Source of the DNA: Sulfurimonas sp.
GTDB taxonomy: Bacteria > Campylobacterota > Campylobacteria > Campylobacterales > Sulfurimonadaceae
Direction: 5' to 3'
Assembly: GCA_027063215.1 (NCBI GenBank)
Contig: JAMOSE010000194.1
Coordinates: forward strand, 1-8,460
DNA: 8,460 nt
The first letter of the stretch is position 1; each line of letters opens with the position of its first letter. The notes under the pieces are model-generated. The model made no database searches, was not told where the DNA came from, and worked only from the letters and a program-made list of their open reading frames with translations. The translations under genes and the position numbers were made by a program. Shown piece by piece: positions 6,519 to 8,460 of this stretch.

Positions 6519-8459
6519 TTATTCGTTTATCTCTTCTTCTTTTTCTTGAATATTTAAAAGTTCTTCTACTTTCGCTTCATATTCTGCTTCGATTTGGGCA
6601 AGTTCATCTGCTAATTTTGTAATACCTATTTCTTCGTAACAGGAAGGATCTGCAAGACAGTTGTTCTTCTCTTCCATAAGGAGTTCGAGTTCTTCAATCT
6701 CTAGCGGTAGTTTTTCAAGTGCAAGTTTTTCTTTATAGGTGAGTTTGAGTATTTTTTGTCTCTCTCTTTTTTGCTCTTTTGGTTTTGCACTAACAGCCTC
6801 TTTCTCAAGAGACTCTATCTCTTGGAGCTCTTTTTCAAGTTCAAGATACTCTGAATATTGCTGATAAGACTCTTCTATGGTTTTGTCAGGCTTGAAAATA
6901 AAGAGTTTTTTAGCAATTTTATCAACAAAGTATCTATCATGGGAGACAATAATCACTGCACCGGCAAAGTTTGTCAATTGCTCTTCTAAAATATTGATAG
7001 TAGGGATATCAAGATCATTGGTCGGTTCATCGAGGATCAAAATATCAACATCTTGAGTAAAGAGCAGGGCGAGTGCTACTCTGTTTTTCTCTCCACCACT
7101 GAGTACACCTATTTTTTTGTCAAGAAATTCACGAGGGAAAAGAAAGTTTTTGAGGTAACCGTAAACATGCAGATCACTTCCTCTTACATTGACACGATCA
7201 CCGCCATGTGGACAGAATGTCTCAATAAGATTTTTGTCATCATCAAGCATTTCACGATGTTGATCAAAGTAGCCTACCTTAAATTCTCCTCGTTTGATCT
7301 TTCCTTCTGTTGGTTCAATACGTCCAAGAAGTGCTTTAAGCAGAGTAGATTTTCCACTGCCGTTTGGTCCGACTATAGCAATAACATCTTTTTGTAGTAT
7401 TCGTGTAGAGAAGCCGTGCAGCAGCTCTTTGTCTCCGAGTTTGAGCCCAAGATTTTCTACTTCAAAGAGCATTTTTTGTTTGTTTACACTCTTTTGTCGA
7501 TTAAAATGTTTTGCTTCACGTTGGAGTTCTACACTCATTTTGCGGATCTTTGCAGGATTTGTTTTTGCCGCTTCACGCAGCTGCATTAAACGTTCTTTTC
7601 GTCCTTCATTGCGTTTAAGTCGTGCACGTACACCTCTTGCAAACCACTCATTTTCACGCTTTAACACGCCTAAGAGATTTTCATGCTGTTTTTGGAGTGT
7701 TCTGAGATACTCCTGTTTTTGTTGCAGGTAATCATTGTAACCACCCTTATATTCACGTAGTTTACAATCTTCAACTTCGACTGATTTTGTTGCAACACGG
7801 TCTATAAAGTAACGATCATGTGAGATGAAAACAAGGGTAAACTTCTCTTTAAGCAACAACTCTTCTAAGAATTCGACCATATAGACATCAAGGTGGTTGG
7901 TAGGTTCATCAAGCAGAAGAACATCTGGTTTTTGAAGTAAAAGTGAAGCAAGTGCAACACGACGTTGTTCCCCACCGCTTAAAAGAGTTACGGGTTTATG
8001 CTCATAGGGTTTGAGTTGAAAGTGTTGGATGATACGCTCTATCTTGTCATCAAGATTCCATGCATTGTGATGTTCAATGTAGCGGGAGAGTTTTTCATGT
8101 TCACTGAGCATTGTTTTGTTTTCAAAATCATCTGCAAGTAGAAGTGAGAGTTCGCTATAACGCTCTTTTGCGGCATTTAATTCTTTAAGACCTGCTTCAA
8201 CTGCTTCACGGACAGAGTGCCCATCCTCAAATTCTGGACGCTGATCAAGCATCTTTACTTCAAGATCATTTTGTATGATGCGTCTGCCCTCATCAGGGTC
8301 AAGTGTACCATTGACTATCTTCATAAGGGTAGATTTCCCACTTCCGTTTTTACCGATGATAACAATACGCTCACCTGCATCAACATGAAAATCAATTTCG
8401 GTGAGGATCTTTTGTGCGGAATAGTGTTTTGAAATTTTTTGTAGATCTATTAGTGCCAT
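6519..8459 (-). CDS. uup: ABC-F family ATPase, Uup type
   Basis: ABC-F proteins are soluble twin-ATPase factors that act on the ribosome rather than in transport. The 646-residue product has two complete nucleotide-binding domains. Domain 1 has Walker A GKNGSGKST (36-44), signature LSGGE (160-164), Walker B with E185 (LLLDEPTNHLD) and H214. Domain 2 has Walker A GPNGSGKST (364-372), signature LSGGE (453-457), Walker B with E478 (LILDEPTNDLD) and H507. The linker between them (about 245-325) contains WFARGVRARLKRNEGR, and GGDRVNVRG lies at 419-427; both are typical of Uup. A charged C-terminal coiled-coil extension (about 528-646) also fits Uup rather than EttA. All catalytic residues are intact. 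The ATG at 8459 gives the expected N-terminus, but only one base lies beyond it, so its ribosome binding site and promoter cannot be seen. A role in ribosome rescue or assembly, or in DNA stability, is inferred from the family. Confidence 0.93.
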   Translation of the reverse strand: MALIDLQKISKHYSAQKILTEIDFHVDAGERIVIIGKNGSGKSTLMKIVNGTLDPDEGRRIIQNDLEVKMLDQRPEFEDGHSVREAVEAGLKELNAAKERYSELSLLLADDFENKTMLSEHEKLSRYIEHHNAWNLDDKIERIIQHFQLKPYEHKPVTLLSGGEQRRVALASLLLQKPDVLLLDEPTNHLDVYMVEFLEELLLKEKFTLVFISHDRYFIDRVATKSVEVEDCKLREYKGGYNDYLQQKQEYLRTLQKQHENLLGVLKRENEWFARGVRARLKRNEGRKERLMQLREAAKTNPAKIRKMSVELQREAKHFNRQKSVNKQKMLFEVENLGLKLGDKELLHGFSTRILQKDVIAIVGPNGSGKSTLLKALLGRIEPTEGKIKRGEFKVGYFDQHREMLDDDKNLIETFCPHGGDRVNVRGSDLHVYGYLKNFLFPREFLDKKIGVLSGGEKNRVALALLFTQDVDILILDEPTNDLDIPTINILEEQLTNFAGAVIIVSHDRYFVDKIAKKLFIFKPDKTIEESYQQYSEYLELEKELQEIESLEKEAVSAKPKEQKRERQKILKLTYKEKLALEKLPLEIEELELLMEEKNNCLADPSCYEEIGITKLADELAQIEAEYEAKVEELLNIQEKEEEINE

Positions 8460-8460
8460 A

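Noticed and set aside
7053..7731. Open plus-strand reading frames opposite the ABC-F gene, and similar short frames opposite or out of frame with lysS, aroF and the transporter.
   Set aside because: They lie wholly inside well-supported genes, lack ribosome binding sites or recognisable domains, and have compositions expected from shadow frames.

Overview
The window is an AT-rich, gene-dense chromosomal segment that best fits a Campylobacterota (epsilonproteobacterial) chromosome, probably a Sulfurimonas- or Sulfurovum-like free-living lineage. The evidence is the cvpA-fur-lysS gene order, which matches Campylobacter, the class II (plant-like) DAHP synthase, the T-rich promoter region and the protein sequence style. 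The genus is an inference from gene content, since no rRNA is present. I found no RNA genes, mobile elements, CRISPR arrays or prophage genes. The window is essentially housekeeping and signalling DNA, and I do not see a clearly new defence or biosynthetic system.

Layout. Positions 15-3583 hold a tightly packed minus-strand operon, read from right to left: a soluble GGDEF diguanylate cyclase, cvpA, fur and lysS. The cyclase and cvpA overlap by 11 bases, cvpA and fur are 1 base apart, and the fur stop codon directly touches the lysS start codon. A 143-base divergent intergenic region (3584-3726) carries promoters for this operon and for the plus-strand gene aroF (3727-5076). aroF converges on a second minus-strand pair with only 15 bases between the coding ends. 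That pair is a uup-type ABC-F ATPase gene (6519-8459) followed 11 bases later by an SLC13/DASS anion transporter gene (5092-6507).

How the genes fit together. The first operon links iron-responsive regulation (Fur), lysine charging of tRNA (LysS), a CvpA membrane protein and c-di-GMP synthesis in one probable transcript. The cyclase sits at the promoter-proximal position, so its promoter probably also drives fur. aroF makes the first intermediate of the shikimate pathway. The transporter and the ABC-F protein look co-transcribed without an obvious shared pathway. The points most worth a second look are the cyclase at the head of a fur operon, an imperfect palindrome over its predicted transcription start, and the lysS TTG start directly after the fur stop.
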